From Conoideocrella luteorostrata (taxonomy: Eukaryota > Ascomycota > Sordariomycetes > Hypocreales > Clavicipitaceae), in assembly GCA_032433595.1 (NCBI GenBank), contig JASWJB010000287.1, forward strand, positions 1-57,946: DNA of 57,946 bases, given 5' to 3'. The notes beneath the pieces are model-generated. The model was not told the DNA's origin and made no database searches. It saw only the letters and a program-made list of their open reading frames with translations. The stretch's first letter is position 1. Every line of letters starts with the position of its first letter. Shown here piece after piece: positions 57,820 through 57,946 of the stretch. The position numbers were made by a program, and so were the translations under genes.

Positions 57820-57946
57820 TGTGGGTTGCACAGGGAGTGCAACAGGTGATCTAGATCAACTGCTTCAAAATAGAATATATTCAATAAGTCAAGTAGGTTA
57901 TCTAAGAAGGGAAAACAAGTCAAGCTATGATGCCTACGATACCCGT
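57820..57946. mobile_element. Retroelement-like repeat, copy 2, inserted in the aldolase gene; runs off the window
   Basis: The sequence from TGTGGG at 57820 matches copy 1 at 48699 through at least 110 bp with small differences. Because the aldolase homology stops exactly where the repeat homology starts, this is an insertion junction. The preceding host bases are ACTAC; the matching duplication, if any, lies outside the window. It is likely an LTR, but no retroelement coding is visible here. Confidence 0.62.

Overview
The window is nuclear DNA of a filamentous ascomycete (Pezizomycotina), most likely a Sordariomycete of the Hypocreales type. The evidence is the gene structure: short 45-140 bp introns with GTANGT donors and CTAAC-like branch sites, single or few introns per gene, long intergenic spaces, a fungal septation GTPase, a small cysteine-rich secreted protein and an NLR-type nucleoside phosphorylase-NACHT-ankyrin receptor. 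The genus is inference; no ribosomal or mitochondrial marker is present.

Bases 1-37600 look like conserved core. In order they hold: thymidylate kinase (-), a KEN-box protein of unknown function (-), a PLAC8-type cysteine-rich protein (-) whose stop is followed in frame by 200 more open codons, a tail-anchored membrane protein (+), the septation GTPase Spg1/Tem1 (-), glycine cleavage H protein (+), porphobilinogen deaminase (-), a small secreted cysteine-rich protein (+) and an S9 prolyl-oligopeptidase-like peptidase (+). A run of five nuclear genes for mitochondrial proteins follows: proton-translocating transhydrogenase NNT (+), complex I subunit NDUFA12/B17.2 (-), phosphatidylglycerophosphate synthase PGS1 (+), mitoribosomal uL4m (-) and mL38 (+). 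The last four form two divergent pairs with short shared promoter regions. The core is gene-sparse on its left side (spaces of 4.4, 3.7, 2.2 and 2.2 kb) and is sprinkled with a palindrome built on TACTCCGTACGGAGTA.

From about 37.6 kb to the end the character changes to an AT-richer, repeat-bearing accessory region. It holds a two-exon orphan gene, the NLR gene, a 14-TM MFS transporter, two decayed cytochrome P450 genes and a decayed threonine-aldolase-family gene. The NLR ankyrin array is built of near-identical 99-bp units. It is broken by a one-base deletion and, just beyond, by a 786-bp insertion with TGTTG...CAACA ends and a 5-bp target duplication, which looks like a solo LTR. Removing the insert and allowing for the missing base restores exact 99-bp periodicity and reading frame. 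The aldolase gene carries a frameshift, a nonsense codon and a repeat whose start matches a sequence at 48.7 kb.

Functionally, the core genes serve mitochondrial energy, lipid, translation and one-carbon/heme metabolism plus cell-cycle control. The right end looks like a degenerating defence and secondary-metabolism island. All splice sites were read by eye from frame, phase and family conservation; none was checked against transcripts.
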